From: Porticoccus sp950063125
Lineage (GTDB): Bacteria; Pseudomonadota; Gammaproteobacteria; Pseudomonadales; Porticoccaceae
NCBI RefSeq assembly: GCF_963973895.1
Contig: NZ_CAXBBF010000001.1
DNA: 64,000 nt
Strand: one strand, 5' to 3'
Position 1 is the first letter of the stretch, and every line of letters begins with the position of its first letter. The notes below the pieces were generated by a model, which was given only the letters and a program-made list of their open reading frames with translations, had not been told where the DNA came from and ran no database searches. A program made the position numbers and the translations under genes. This document shows positions 41,995-50,510 of the stretch, one piece after another.

Positions 41995-42357
41995 TCATTC
42001 TGATGGTTGCTGTGCGGTAACCACTATTTTTCCCTGCGCTGTTTTTGGGTAAAACTCGCCAAAAAATGGGTATTCTCCGGGTGGTAGCGGACCAATGAAA
42101 ATGATCGTTTTACGATGGCCAAGAATCACTTTTTCACGGTTGAGCTCATAACTTTCAAACTCCTCCGGCGTTGGATCCTCGTTGATTACCATCAGCTTGA
42201 TTTTTGTATGGGCAGGGACTTCCAGTGTATCCGGAAAAAACAGGTGATTGCGGATTCTGAGTTCGACTATCGGTGTGTCCGCGAAACTGGTATTACTGCC
42301 TATGCCAAGCGTGAAGGCGAGGAGCATGACAAAACGGCCAATGCTTCTACTCATCAT
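41995..42357 (-). CDS. periplasmic cupredoxin, FTR1-associated
   Basis: 120 aa. A signal peptide (RFVMLLAFTLGIGSNTSFA) is followed by a cupredoxin_1 fold: VELRIRNHLFFPDTLEVPAH, KLMVINEDPTPEEFESYELN, and PLPPGEYPFFGEFYP. The EEFES...LNREK block is typical of cupredoxins next to FTR1 permeases, where they probably bind or oxidise iron at the permease. It starts directly on the sensor kinase stop (TAAATG). Confidence 0.9.
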   Translation of the reverse strand: MMSRSIGRFVMLLAFTLGIGSNTSFADTPIVELRIRNHLFFPDTLEVPAHTKIKLMVINEDPTPEEFESYELNREKVILGHRKTIIFIGPLPPGEYPFFGEFYPKTAQGKIVVTAQQPSE

Positions 42358-43668
42358 TTAGTCTTCCGTTCGTGTGAAGATGACAATAAAGGCTGTGCCA
42401 CTCTCAAAACAGGAACGTTCTATCTCAATACGAGCGCGGTGAAGATCAGCAATATTGCGGACGATGGTCAGGCCGAGGCCGCAGCCAGGCGTTGTTGACC
42501 CGTCTGGTTTATTGTTCAGCCGCTGGAAACGTTTGAATATTTTGTCGTAGTCCTCAGGGGCGATACCCGGTCCGGAGTCTTCCACTTTGAGATACACCGT
42601 ATTTTCTTCGGCGTTGACCGTCACGAGAATATGTCCCCCTGCGGGCGTGTATTTACTGGCATTGCTGAGCAGGTTTTGAAGCAGGGTAGTTAACGCAAAG
42701 GGGTCACCCTCTATCATGCAGGGCTGTCCGGCAAGCTCCGCTATCTGTTGTTTGCCTTCAAATTTATCATGCAATTCTGCAATGACCTCCTGGGCCAGTT
42801 GATGGAGGTTGATACGGCAGAAGTTGTGGGCGAGCTGCTCAGGGGTAGAGCGGTAGAGGGACAACAACTGCTCGACCAGATGCTGAATACGGTCTACCCC
42901 CGCTCGCAACTGTTGAAACGCCTCGCTATCCGGAGAGATATCTTCCTCCAGATTGTGCAGCTGAATTTTGAGGGCGCTGATGGGGGTGCGCAACTCATGT
43001 GCGGCATCGGCGGTAAAATGCTTTTCTCTGTTCAGCGCAACCTCAAGACGGCTCATTAATGCATTGATTGATTGGCTGACCTGCTGTAATTCACTCTTGA
43101 GCTCCGGTAATACTACTGGCGAAAGGTCGTCGGCCTGCTTGTTCTTGAGCTGTTGGGAGAGCATTCGAAGTGGTTTCAGACCATGACTGATGATCAGCCA
43201 GATCAGCAGGCCGGCCAGGGGAATACTCAGCAATATCGGTAAAATGGCATGACTGATGACACTTTCCGCCAGCCGATAACGCAAGTCCGTCCGTTCAGCG
43301 GTGATGATCCAGTTCCAGTGGTCCTGATCATAGTAGACGAGGGTTCGCCAGCGATAACCGTCGAAATTGGCATGGCCGAAACCGGGATAAAAATCTGTTA
43401 TGGGTCGTGTTTGTTTAATGCCAAAGGAGGCGAGAAGCTCTTGCCCCCGCCATACCTGGTAGGCCAACGTGCTTTCGTCATCAAGGGGCTTTATCGGGTG
43501 GCCGGCGTAGAGTCGCGCAATCAGTTCTGCCGTCTGCCGCAAATGCTGGTCAAACAGCTTGTTGGCTTCCTTAAGGCTGGAACTGTAACCCTGCAACGCG
43601 GCAACAAAATTGAACAGGGTCAGTACCGCCAGTGTGGCGGCAATCAGGAACAGCCGGATTGATCTCAC
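42358..43668 (-). CDS. sensor histidine kinase (PmrB/QseC type)
   Basis: 436 aa. Two membrane helices (about 5-24 and 140-160) around a periplasmic domain of about 115 residues, HAMP, the phosphoacceptor His in HFTADAAHELRTPISALK, and the ATP-binding boxes LLSNASKYTPAGG, VEDSGPGIAPEDY and GCGLGLTIV. The periplasmic domain has no ExxE motif of the PmrB Fe(III)-sensing kind, so the signal is unknown. It overlaps the response regulator by 4 bp and the cupredoxin start abuts its stop. Confidence 0.95.
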   Translation of the reverse strand: MRSIRLFLIAATLAVLTLFNFVAALQGYSSSLKEANKLFDQHLRQTAELIARLYAGHPIKPLDDESTLAYQVWRGQELLASFGIKQTRPITDFYPGFGHANFDGYRWRTLVYYDQDHWNWIITAERTDLRYRLAESVISHAILPILLSIPLAGLLIWLIISHGLKPLRMLSQQLKNKQADDLSPVVLPELKSELQQVSQSINALMSRLEVALNREKHFTADAAHELRTPISALKIQLHNLEEDISPDSEAFQQLRAGVDRIQHLVEQLLSLYRSTPEQLAHNFCRINLHQLAQEVIAELHDKFEGKQQIAELAGQPCMIEGDPFALTTLLQNLLSNASKYTPAGGHILVTVNAEENTVYLKVEDSGPGIAPEDYDKIFKRFQRLNNKPDGSTTPGCGLGLTIVRNIADLHRARIEIERSCFESGTAFIVIFTRTED

Positions 43669-44324
43669 GGGGCCGTGACCTTGTAGCCGACGCCGCGCAC
43701 GGTTTTGATGAAGTCGGCACCCAGTTTTTTCCTGAGATGGTGTATGTGCACTTCAACTGCATTGCTGCATATTTCCTCCCCCCAGCTGTAAAGCCTCGCT
43801 TCCAGTGTGTTTCGAGTCATTATCCGGCCGGCATTTTCCATCAACGCCTTCAGTAACATATATTCCCGGCGCGACAGCTCCTGGGCTTCACCGCGACAGG
43901 TAACTGACTGATCACTGGTATCCAGAGTAACCGGGCCAACAGTGATTTTGGTCGATTTGACTGAACTGAGTCGGCGCTCGAGCACCCTCAGGCGGGCCAG
44001 GAGTTCGCTCATCTCGAAGGGTTTTGCCAGATAGTCGTCGGCTCCGGAGTCCAGCCCGGTCACCTTGTCGTGCAGGGTATCTCTGGCTGTCAGCAGTAAT
44101 ACCGGCAACGCAGCCGATCGGCTGCGAATTGATTCGAGGACTTTCAGGCCATTGATATCCGGTAAACCGATATCCAGGATAATGATATCCGGTGGTTCCG
44201 TTTCCACTACATGGATACAGGCTCTTCCCGTATCCACATGATTTACAGTGTAATGCTGTCTACTCAGGGCTGCTTTAAGCCCCTGGGCCAGCGGTTGATC
44301 ATCTTCTACCAACAGAATTTGCAT
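43665..44324 (-). CDS. OmpR-family response regulator (PmrA/QseB type)
   Basis: 219 aa. Receiver with acidic pair in LLVEDDQPLA, phosphoacceptor Asp in IILDIGLPDINGL and Lys in YLAKPFEMSELLARL; winged-helix domain ending in VEVHIHHLRKKLGADFIKTV with GVGYKV. PmrA/QseB relatives bind TTAAG-type direct repeats, and such a repeat precedes this operon at 48780-48796, so autoregulation is likely. It starts 9 bp after the TPR gene. Confidence 0.95.
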   Translation of the reverse strand: MQILLVEDDQPLAQGLKAALSRQHYTVNHVDTGRACIHVVETEPPDIIILDIGLPDINGLKVLESIRSRSAALPVLLLTARDTLHDKVTGLDSGADDYLAKPFEMSELLARLRVLERRLSSVKSTKITVGPVTLDTSDQSVTCRGEAQELSRREYMLLKALMENAGRIMTRNTLEARLYSWGEEICSNAVEVHIHHLRKKLGADFIKTVRGVGYKVTAP

Positions 44325-44333
44325 TTGTGCTGA

Positions 44334-44990
44334 TTAGCTTCCCAGTTTCTGTTCAATAACGGCCAGCGCCTGGCTGATTTCCTTTTGCCGCCCGGCATCG
44401 GCCAATGGTCGGTTAATGCGCGGTGCTGCCTTTTTTGCCTTAAGTAAATAAGACTTGGCATCCTGGTAACGTTTTTTCCCGATCAGGTAGTCGGCGTAAA
44501 AGTAATTGCTGTCTATCCCGTCGGGGTTGATGGCCAGCGCTTTAAGTAGCAATTTCTCCGCTTTTTTGTCATCGCCAAAACCAATCGGCCAGCCCGGTAC
44601 ATGGCAGTAGAGCGTACCCAGGCTGGTATAGGCCGATCCGTCCAATGCCTGAGGGTCTATTGCCAATGCCGCTTCCAGATCGGCTTTCGACGACTTGGCC
44701 AGCGATAATGCGCCGAGACCACCTTTGGCACCTGCATAAGTGGATTTGATAATACCACGCCAGATTAGCGGGGCTGCACTGTCGGGGTATTTTGAGACAA
44801 CAGCGTCGGCCTCTGTTGCGAGCGAGGCAAAGGCCTCGCTCTGTGCCTCGCCCTCCATTTGATAGTTAACCTCTGCCCAGCGTTTTTGCAGGGTGCTGAT
44901 TTCCTCTGTGACACCCGCCCAGCCAGAACTGGCAGTCAGCGCAAGCAGTGCCACAGAGCTTGCCATGATGTTTTTAATGGTGTGTTTCAT
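44334..44990 (-). CDS. periplasmic TPR protein
   Basis: 218 aa. A signal peptide (SSVALLALTASSGWA) is followed by TPR-like repeats (SKADLEAALAIDPQALDGSA, KKAEKLLLKALAINPDGIDS, YQDAKSYLLKAKKAAP). It resembles the TatT-type TPR proteins of TRAP systems but no TRAP genes are here. It probably acts as a periplasmic scaffold; the partner is unknown. It sits between the SDR and the response regulator, with gaps of 9-11 bp. Confidence 0.8.
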   Translation of the reverse strand: MKHTIKNIMASSVALLALTASSGWAGVTEEISTLQKRWAEVNYQMEGEAQSEAFASLATEADAVVSKYPDSAAPLIWRGIIKSTYAGAKGGLGALSLAKSSKADLEAALAIDPQALDGSAYTSLGTLYCHVPGWPIGFGDDKKAEKLLLKALAINPDGIDSNYFYADYLIGKKRYQDAKSYLLKAKKAAPRINRPLADAGRQKEISQALAVIEQKLGS

Positions 44991-45001
44991 AATGTGAGTC
45001 T

Positions 45002-45811
45002 CTAGGTGTTGATTTTAGTCGTTTCGTGGTTCTTGAGGATTTGTTTGATGAGCGGCATTTTTTTAACCAGTGCCCGGTCAACCAGCCTCGGAAGCAGGCC
45101 GTTAATTTTCACAAACAGTTTTTCCGGCCATCCCATGCACTGACAATGCCGGTTGGATTTGACCAGTTTTACCAGCGTGTCGGCGACCTTTTCCGGTAGG
45201 TCGACCTTGTTGCCGAGAGCGCGATTCAGGGTGTTAGCAGCGGGTGAATTCAAGCTGGTGTCCGTCGCTCTGGGGGCCAGATAAAAGACCCGAATGGCGG
45301 TGTCGCTGAGTTCCCTGCGCAGCGCCTCGGTAAAGCCTTTCAGGCCCGATTTACTGGCACAATAGGCGACGTAGCCGGGGTGACCGATGCTGCCATAGGT
45401 CGAGCCGATGTTGACCACAGCTGACTCCGGTCTATTGTTCAGGAGGGGGATCAGCTGTTTTGTCAATAACATGGGGGCAATCAGGTTTGTGCTGAGCATC
45501 TGTTCGATACTCCCTTCAGACTGGTGTTCGAAGCATTGAAATGTTGTTGTGCCTGCCAGATTGATCAGCAGGTCAATACCCCCGCCATCGATACATCCTG
45601 ACAGGATGTCATGTCGCCCCTGAGAGGTGCCGATATCCGCCACGATTATTTGATGATTTCCCGGCAATTGACCGGCAAGCTGGTCCAATGACGCTGTGTT
45701 TCGCCCAACTAGCCTGAGGCAGGCACCTTCCTCCGCCAATGCCCGGGCTACCGCGCAACCAATGCCTCCAGTGGCGCCCGTCAGTAAAATCACTTTGTTG
45801 TTCAGTTCCAT
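45002..45811 (-). CDS. short-chain dehydrogenase/reductase
   Basis: 269 aa. Rossmann start LLTGATGGIGCAVARAL, NLAG, and the catalytic Ser-Tyr-Lys in NIGSTYGSIGHPGYVAYCAS followed by KSGLKGF. The C terminus has a basic, hydrophobic extension (WPEKLFVKINGLLPRLVD) that may touch the membrane. Probably oxidises or reduces an acyl-derived intermediate of the neighbouring acyl-AMP ligase and di-iron oxidase (inference). It starts 12 bp after the oxidase gene. Confidence 0.93.
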   Translation of the reverse strand: MELNNKVILLTGATGGIGCAVARALAEEGACLRLVGRNTASLDQLAGQLPGNHQIIVADIGTSQGRHDILSGCIDGGGIDLLINLAGTTTFQCFEHQSEGSIEQMLSTNLIAPMLLTKQLIPLLNNRPESAVVNIGSTYGSIGHPGYVAYCASKSGLKGFTEALRRELSDTAIRVFYLAPRATDTSLNSPAANTLNRALGNKVDLPEKVADTLVKLVKSNRHCQCMGWPEKLFVKINGLLPRLVDRALVKKMPLIKQILKNHETTKINT

Positions 45812-45823
45812 ATTGCGTCTCTG

Positions 45824-46516
45824 TCAGGCGGTGCGTGGAATGTTGTGCGAAACATCGTCGAGCGAACGGAACAGATCGCCATAAAGTCGATAAAACATCC
45901 TGACTGAATGAATGATCTGTGCCTGGTCCTGTGGCGATTCAATCCGGTTCATCAGGCCCTCAAAAAAGGCGACATGCCCCTTATCCAGTGAACCGTGGGA
46001 ATACAGGTAGGAAAAGGCATTTTGGGGAAGCCCCAGGGTCCCGCGGACATTGTCGGCAACGGTTTCGGCGATACTGACGCTGGTGCCTTCAAGTACGTGA
46101 ACCATGCCAAAGAAGCCCACCGGGTTGACGCGCATAACAGTATCGTAAGCGTAGGCGACCATCAGTTCGGTTGCGGAATTGGGTTGGCCACGTCTGACCG
46201 CGTCACTGTCATAACCGCAGGCGGCAATGTCGTTGAGAATCCACTCCTGATGGCCGACTTCTTCTTCGATGTATTCCGCTACCGCCAAGCGCAACCACTC
46301 CTGCTCCTCCGGTAACCGGGAGCCCACTGCCATCAGTAGTGGCACAGTGTGTTTGACATGATGGTAGGCCTGTTGCAGAAACCCGAGGTAGTCCTCGATA
46401 TTGATACGGCCCTCAAGACCTCGCTGGATAATGGGTGCCGTGAGCAGTTGGCTTTTGTCTGGGTCTGTTGCTGTTGTCAGCGTATCGAAAAAAGGGGGAG
46501 ATGTTAGTGCGTTCAT
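45824..46516 (-). CDS. heme-oxygenase-like di-iron oxidase (iron-containing redox enzyme family)
   Basis: 230 aa, all helical. Possible metal ligands are Glu/His in EYIEEEVGHQEW (81-92), Glu143 in HVLEGTSVSIAE, and the H-x3-D-x2-H triad His174, Asp178, His181 in SHGSLDKGHVAFF, the pattern of HDO enzymes such as CADD, UndA and SznF. These use O2 and two irons for oxidative cleavage or hydroxylation of fatty acids, amines or amino acids. Overlap of 4 bp with the acyl-AMP ligase suggests they act on the same substrate. Confidence 0.85.
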   Translation of the reverse strand: MNALTSPPFFDTLTTATDPDKSQLLTAPIIQRGLEGRINIEDYLGFLQQAYHHVKHTVPLLMAVGSRLPEEQEWLRLAVAEYIEEEVGHQEWILNDIAACGYDSDAVRRGQPNSATELMVAYAYDTVMRVNPVGFFGMVHVLEGTSVSIAETVADNVRGTLGLPQNAFSYLYSHGSLDKGHVAFFEGLMNRIESPQDQAQIIHSVRMFYRLYGDLFRSLDDVSHNIPRTA

Positions 46517-48006
46517 ACGTGTGATTCCTCAACGGGCATGTCGTAAAGCTGGTCAATTTGGCCGGCATAATGTTGGGCAATGGCTGCCCGTTTTGGTCGA
46601 CCATTGTCCGTTATCAGTGCAGGGGTTTTTGTCAATAATGTGGGTAATCTCTGCCAGTTCCGGATGCGTCCGTAATCTGGCAGTTGTTGGTTGATCTGTT
46701 GAATGAAGCTATCTATCTGTTGATCTGTCGTGCTGCTATCCCGTGTCGACAGCAGTGCCACACAGTGTGATTTGGCATCACCGAAGACGATAAAGTCTGC
46801 AAAGATTGGGGATGCGAGAAACTCGGATTCCAGCCACTCCGGGTTGATGTTGCGGCCGTAACTGGAAATTATCAGGTTTTTGCGTCGCCCGAGAATATGC
46901 AGAAAGCCTTGGGCATCGAGATAACCGAGATCACCGGTGTGGATAGTCTGTTGTCCCCAGCTTGAGGGAGTATTGGCATAACCGAGCATGGCATTGCCGC
47001 TGACGACAACTTCTCCATCGATAATCTGTACATTCAGGTGCTGCAGGGGTTTCCCGCAACTATCGATAATCTGAGCGCGGGGTGTATTCAGACTCACTAC
47101 AGAGGCGCATTCTGACAGACCGTAGCCCTGGTACGCGGGAATGCCTGATTGCCATGCTTCTATCAGCAATTGACTCGCCACTTTGGCGCCGCCCACGGCG
47201 ACAAACTTCAGTGATTTCGGGGTCTGCCAACCATTGCGGACACTGACCACCAGCAGTTGCAGGAGTTGTGGTGTCAGGATCAGGGTGTTGGGTTGGTATC
47301 TGGTGATGGTTTCAATCAGGGCAGACGGTTCAACTGTCGAACTGCCGGAGATGCCCATTTCCTTCAGGGCGGGGATAATCACCTCTCCACCGAACAGCAG
47401 CGGTGCATAAATACCGGCAACATTTTCCAGTAGGGTGCTCAATGGCAAGAGACAGAGGTGTCGCGGCTTCGATAGTCCCACAGCACTGCCGAGGAACATC
47501 GCCTCGTCGATCAATTGCTGGTTGCTGAGGCAGACCCCTTTGGGGGTACCGGTTGAGCCGGAGGTGTAAGTGATTTTTCCGGTATTCTCAGGAATGAGAG
47601 CCTGGTCCTCGCAAGCCGAGAGACGGTTCAGCCAGAGCTTGGCAGTACCGGGTAGCTGCACTGTTTCCACTATCTGTCCGGATAGCTCGATCACAGCGTT
47701 GGGACCGGTGACGATGGCATCGACAGGCGTTTCTGTCAGAGCATGTTGCACCTGCCTGTTGGAGAAAAAGGTTGGCAGGGGGAGCAGGCAGATGTCGGCC
47801 AGCTGGCAGGCCAGATCAACGACCAGCCAGTCGGGGCTATTATCGAGGTGCAACGCCAGCCTGCCGATCCGGTGCTTCTTCAGCAGGGCAGCCAGATCGC
47901 CACAGCGTTGTATCAACAAACCGTATGTCAGGCCCTGTGTGGCATCTCTGACGACGATCTGGTCGTCGTTATAAAGCCCATCAAGCCGCGAAAGAATAGT
48001 CGGCAC
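46513..48006 (-). CDS. acyl-AMP ligase (AMP-binding enzyme)
   Basis: 497 aa. ANL-superfamily motifs in order: ITYTSGSTGTPKGVCLS (A3), AYQGYGLSECASV (A5), IHTGDLGYLD (A7), GRRKNLIISSYGRNINPEWL (A8) and the C-terminal catalytic Lys in GRPKRAAIAQHY. It activates a carboxylic acid as acyl-adenylate; a fatty acid is likely from motif style and neighbours. It overlaps the thermostable-hemolysin-like gene by 26 bp and the di-iron oxidase by 4 bp. No carrier protein is encoded nearby. Confidence 0.93.
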   Translation of the reverse strand: MPTILSRLDGLYNDDQIVVRDATQGLTYGLLIQRCGDLAALLKKHRIGRLALHLDNSPDWLVVDLACQLADICLLPLPTFFSNRQVQHALTETPVDAIVTGPNAVIELSGQIVETVQLPGTAKLWLNRLSACEDQALIPENTGKITYTSGSTGTPKGVCLSNQQLIDEAMFLGSAVGLSKPRHLCLLPLSTLLENVAGIYAPLLFGGEVIIPALKEMGISGSSTVEPSALIETITRYQPNTLILTPQLLQLLVVSVRNGWQTPKSLKFVAVGGAKVASQLLIEAWQSGIPAYQGYGLSECASVVSLNTPRAQIIDSCGKPLQHLNVQIIDGEVVVSGNAMLGYANTPSSWGQQTIHTGDLGYLDAQGFLHILGRRKNLIISSYGRNINPEWLESEFLASPIFADFIVFGDAKSHCVALLSTRDSSTTDQQIDSFIQQINQQLPDYGRIRNWQRLPTLLTKTPALITDNGRPKRAAIAQHYAGQIDQLYDMPVEESHV

Positions 48007-48736
48007 TATTTACCCCACGGAGCTGTAGCTGTTCTTTGGCCAGGCTGTCAATGCGCGCATCATAAAATGAGAGCGCTGCCCGCAACGTTTTTCTCTCGTT
48101 GATTACGTCTATGGCCTGTGCCAGCTGTCCGGCAACCACAACTGGTTGGGTCTGGTAATAGCTGCCCCATTCCTCCTCGGTGGATGTCTGCAACCGAGAA
48201 GCTCTGGCGTCCGCGATAGGGTGCAGTTCAAATCCCAGTTTGCCGATGGCTTTCCTGACCTGTGGTGTCGCAGTAAACACCAGCCATTCAAAATTGGCTC
48301 GCCGTAGGGTGGCCGCCAGCAGAATGAATAGCAGCTGACTCGAGCCCCTTTGGGTGGCGGCCAGATTGCCGATTTCGGCAATCTGATGGCGAACTACGGG
48401 TACAGACGAATAACGGTTGATTTCCAGCTCGATGGGATTGTCCAGGTACTGCTCAAGAAACAGCGGACTTGCATCGACAGGCCGGATGCCTGTTACGGCA
48501 GACAGTTGATCCCGACAGGACAGACTGAGGAAGATGGGCAGGAACTCGTGCACCGTGGCGCCATAGGTTTGAAAAAACTGTCTGGCGATATACTGTTGTA
48601 CAGTCGCGGTGCTTTCAGAATGCGGTGAGTGCAGGTTCAGTGCCGGCGCCGGGGCAAGCCATCGGTGCAACCACTGTTTGGCCTGGATGTTGTCGGGATA
48701 TTCCTGGCTGGTTTGTCTGATTTCTTGCATGTTCAT
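47981..48736 (-). CDS. thermostable hemolysin family protein (T_hemolysin)
   Basis: 251 aa. Family blocks: QQYIARQFFQTYGATVHEFL, EQYLDNPIE, HQIAEIGNLAATQRG and FTATPQVRKAIGKLGFEL. The family is named after a Vibrio hemolysin but its core looks like the GNAT/acyl-homoserine-lactone-synthase fold, so an acyltransferase role is more likely than pore formation (inference). No signal peptide. It is the first gene of the ten-gene run, with a PmrA-box-like site 44 bp upstream. Confidence 0.88.
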   Translation of the reverse strand: MNMQEIRQTSQEYPDNIQAKQWLHRWLAPAPALNLHSPHSESTATVQQYIARQFFQTYGATVHEFLPIFLSLSCRDQLSAVTGIRPVDASPLFLEQYLDNPIELEINRYSSVPVVRHQIAEIGNLAATQRGSSQLLFILLAATLRRANFEWLVFTATPQVRKAIGKLGFELHPIADARASRLQTSTEEEWGSYYQTQPVVVAGQLAQAIDVINERKTLRAALSFYDARIDSLAKEQLQLRGVNSADYSFAA

Positions 48737-48779
48737 ACCCTGATCGGTACCTGGTTACCTTGCAGAGTAGTGGCTAATA

Positions 48780-48796
48780 CTTAAAGAATTCTTAAC
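48780..48796 (-). promoter_or_regulatory. PmrA/QseB-type direct repeat upstream of the ten-gene operon
   Basis: On the minus strand GTTAAG-N5-TTTAAG, two TTAAG half-sites with an 11-bp period, 44 bp before the first start codon. PmrA-like regulators bind such direct repeats; the operon encodes a regulator of that type. Confidence 0.55.
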
Positions 48797-48998
48797 AACA
48801 GCGAGGGGTGCATAATTCCCTCAGTATCCCAGCCATGGCCCGATCGAGATTGGCAGTAAAAAAAGAGGATTAAGCTGGATTCCATCTGTCGGGATGAACC
48901 CGATAGATCGAATTGTTCTGTGCTTTGTGGGGGTGAATCGGCGCCAGTCAAACTATACTGAAAGTAACCTGTTTACACTGATCAGGAGGTGCCGGATT

Positions 48999-49517
48999 AT
49001 GAGTATCTCACCTGTATTGGCTGATTATCTCGGCCGCAAAAAAATTAATTATGAAGTGCTGAAACATGCACAAACCAGTAACTCGATGGCGACTGCCCGG
49101 GAAGCACATGTCCCCCCGGAAAAACTGGCAAAAGCGGTGGTCGTCAAGCAGGACGATCGCTATGCAATGTGTGTAATTCCCGCCTCCAACAAATTGATAC
49201 TGGAGTGGCTGGAGTACGGTCGCCAGCACGAGTATGAAATAGTGGATGAGCGTGACCTGAAAGGGCTTTTTCCCGACTGCAACGAAGGTGCTATCCCGGG
49301 ACTGGGGCAGGCATTCAAGCTGGATGTCATTGTCGACAGCGCCTTGCTGGATAGCCACGATATCTATATTGAGGCAGGTGACCATCATCATCTGCTCCAT
49401 CTGAGTCAGCGGGATTTCCAGGAGGTTATGAAAAATGCCTGGCCTGCACCGATAAGTTGTCTGCGAAGTGGGCAAAGCGACAAGCCTTATCTGTGGGCGC
49501 CGCCTGAAGACGGTTAA
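48999..49517 (+). CDS. YbaK/prolyl-tRNA deacylase family protein
   Basis: 172 aa from the ATG at 48999, with a perfect AGGAGG nine bases upstream. YbaK-type features: YEVLKHAQTSNSMATAREAH, the key Lys in KLAKAVVVKQ, and AIPGLGQAFKLDVIVDSAL. Such proteins hydrolyse mischarged aminoacyl-tRNA in trans; which amino acid is not clear. Divergent from the ten-gene run. Confidence 0.9.
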   Translation: MSISPVLADYLGRKKINYEVLKHAQTSNSMATAREAHVPPEKLAKAVVVKQDDRYAMCVIPASNKLILEWLEYGRQHEYEIVDERDLKGLFPDCNEGAIPGLGQAFKLDVIVDSALLDSHDIYIEAGDHHHLLHLSQRDFQEVMKNAWPAPISCLRSGQSDKPYLWAPPEDG

Positions 49518-49702
49518 ACCTCCGTTCTCCCTCAACTGGTGGTGCCTTGTTTTGACAGTACGCCACCGGTTGTTGCTGGGTTGCTCCGTCGCGGTTGACA
49601 AGACTTCTTCCTGGAACGTTTGATCGCCACCTACCTGTGGTCATCGGCTGTGTTCGATGGTTGAATGTCGGTTAAAGGTTACTCTGGTCAGGAATATTCC
49701 AA

Positions 49703-50485
49703 ATGCCAATATCCAATCCCCATGAGTTGCGACTGGCTGTCCGATCCGGCCAATTTACCGGGCACACCTCAGGGCATTGCCGCGGTTATGTGCAGGGCAA
49801 TGTGGTCATTCTTCCTGAAGACTGGGCCGGTGAATTTTTGCGCTTTTGCCAGTTGAATCCCAAGCCCTGCCCACTGATCGCCGTCTCTGACGCTGGCCAG
49901 TACAGTTTGCCGTCACTGGGCGCCGAGCTGGATATTCGCACGGATGTGCCTTGTTATCGCGTCTTTGAACGAGGGCAGTTGGTTGAAGAGCCGGTGGATA
50001 TTACTGCTTACTGGCGGCGGGATCTGGTGACTTTTGTGCTGGGTTGTTCCTTTTCCTTTGAAGAGGCATTGCTGGCTGATGGCCTTGAAATTCGTAACAT
50101 TTCCGAGGGAGTCAACGTTCCGATGTATCGCACCAGTATACCCTGTCGCTCGTCGGGTCGCTTTGGTGGAAATATGGTGGTCAGTATGCGTCCCTTCAAG
50201 GCAGCCGACGCTATCCGGGCGATTCAGGTATGTACCCGGTTTCCCAGCATGCATGGTGCCCCGATACACTTGGGCGATCCGACCCAAATTGGTATCGGGC
50301 AGCTAGAAAAACCGGATTTTGGCCATTCGGTAACAGTCCATGATGATGAAATACCCCTCTTCTGGGCCTGTGGGGTAACGCCTCAGGTCGCGCTGGAGCA
50401 GGCCAGGCCACCGCTGTGTATTACTCAAAGCCCCGGCTCCATGCTGGTGACCGACCTGCTCAACAGCCAATTGGCGATAATGTGA
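49703..50485 (+). CDS. DUF1445 hydro-lyase, D-glutamate cyclase N-terminal-like
   Basis: 260 aa. Full-length DUF1445/YcsI family: ELRLAVRSGQFTGHTSGH, YVQGNVVILPEDWAGEFLRF, DLVTFVLGCSFSFEEAL, NVPMYRTSIPC and the C-terminal GSMLVTDLLNSQL. In animals this domain is fused to DUF4392 as mitochondrial D-glutamate cyclase (DGLUCY), which interconverts D-glutamate and 5-oxo-D-proline. Here the second domain is encoded separately at 52882. It begins an apparent operon with pxpABC; gap to pxpA 25 bp. Confidence 0.92.
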   Translation: MPISNPHELRLAVRSGQFTGHTSGHCRGYVQGNVVILPEDWAGEFLRFCQLNPKPCPLIAVSDAGQYSLPSLGAELDIRTDVPCYRVFERGQLVEEPVDITAYWRRDLVTFVLGCSFSFEEALLADGLEIRNISEGVNVPMYRTSIPCRSSGRFGGNMVVSMRPFKAADAIRAIQVCTRFPSMHGAPIHLGDPTQIGIGQLEKPDFGHSVTVHDDEIPLFWACGVTPQVALEQARPPLCITQSPGSMLVTDLLNSQLAIM

Positions 50486-50510
50486 TGACTCGGCTTCAGG
50501 GAGGTTTGTG

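Noticed and set aside
48737..48998. A Fur box for the iron-linked operon
   Set aside because: I found no GATAATGATAATCATTATC-like sequence; only the TTAAG direct repeat stands out.
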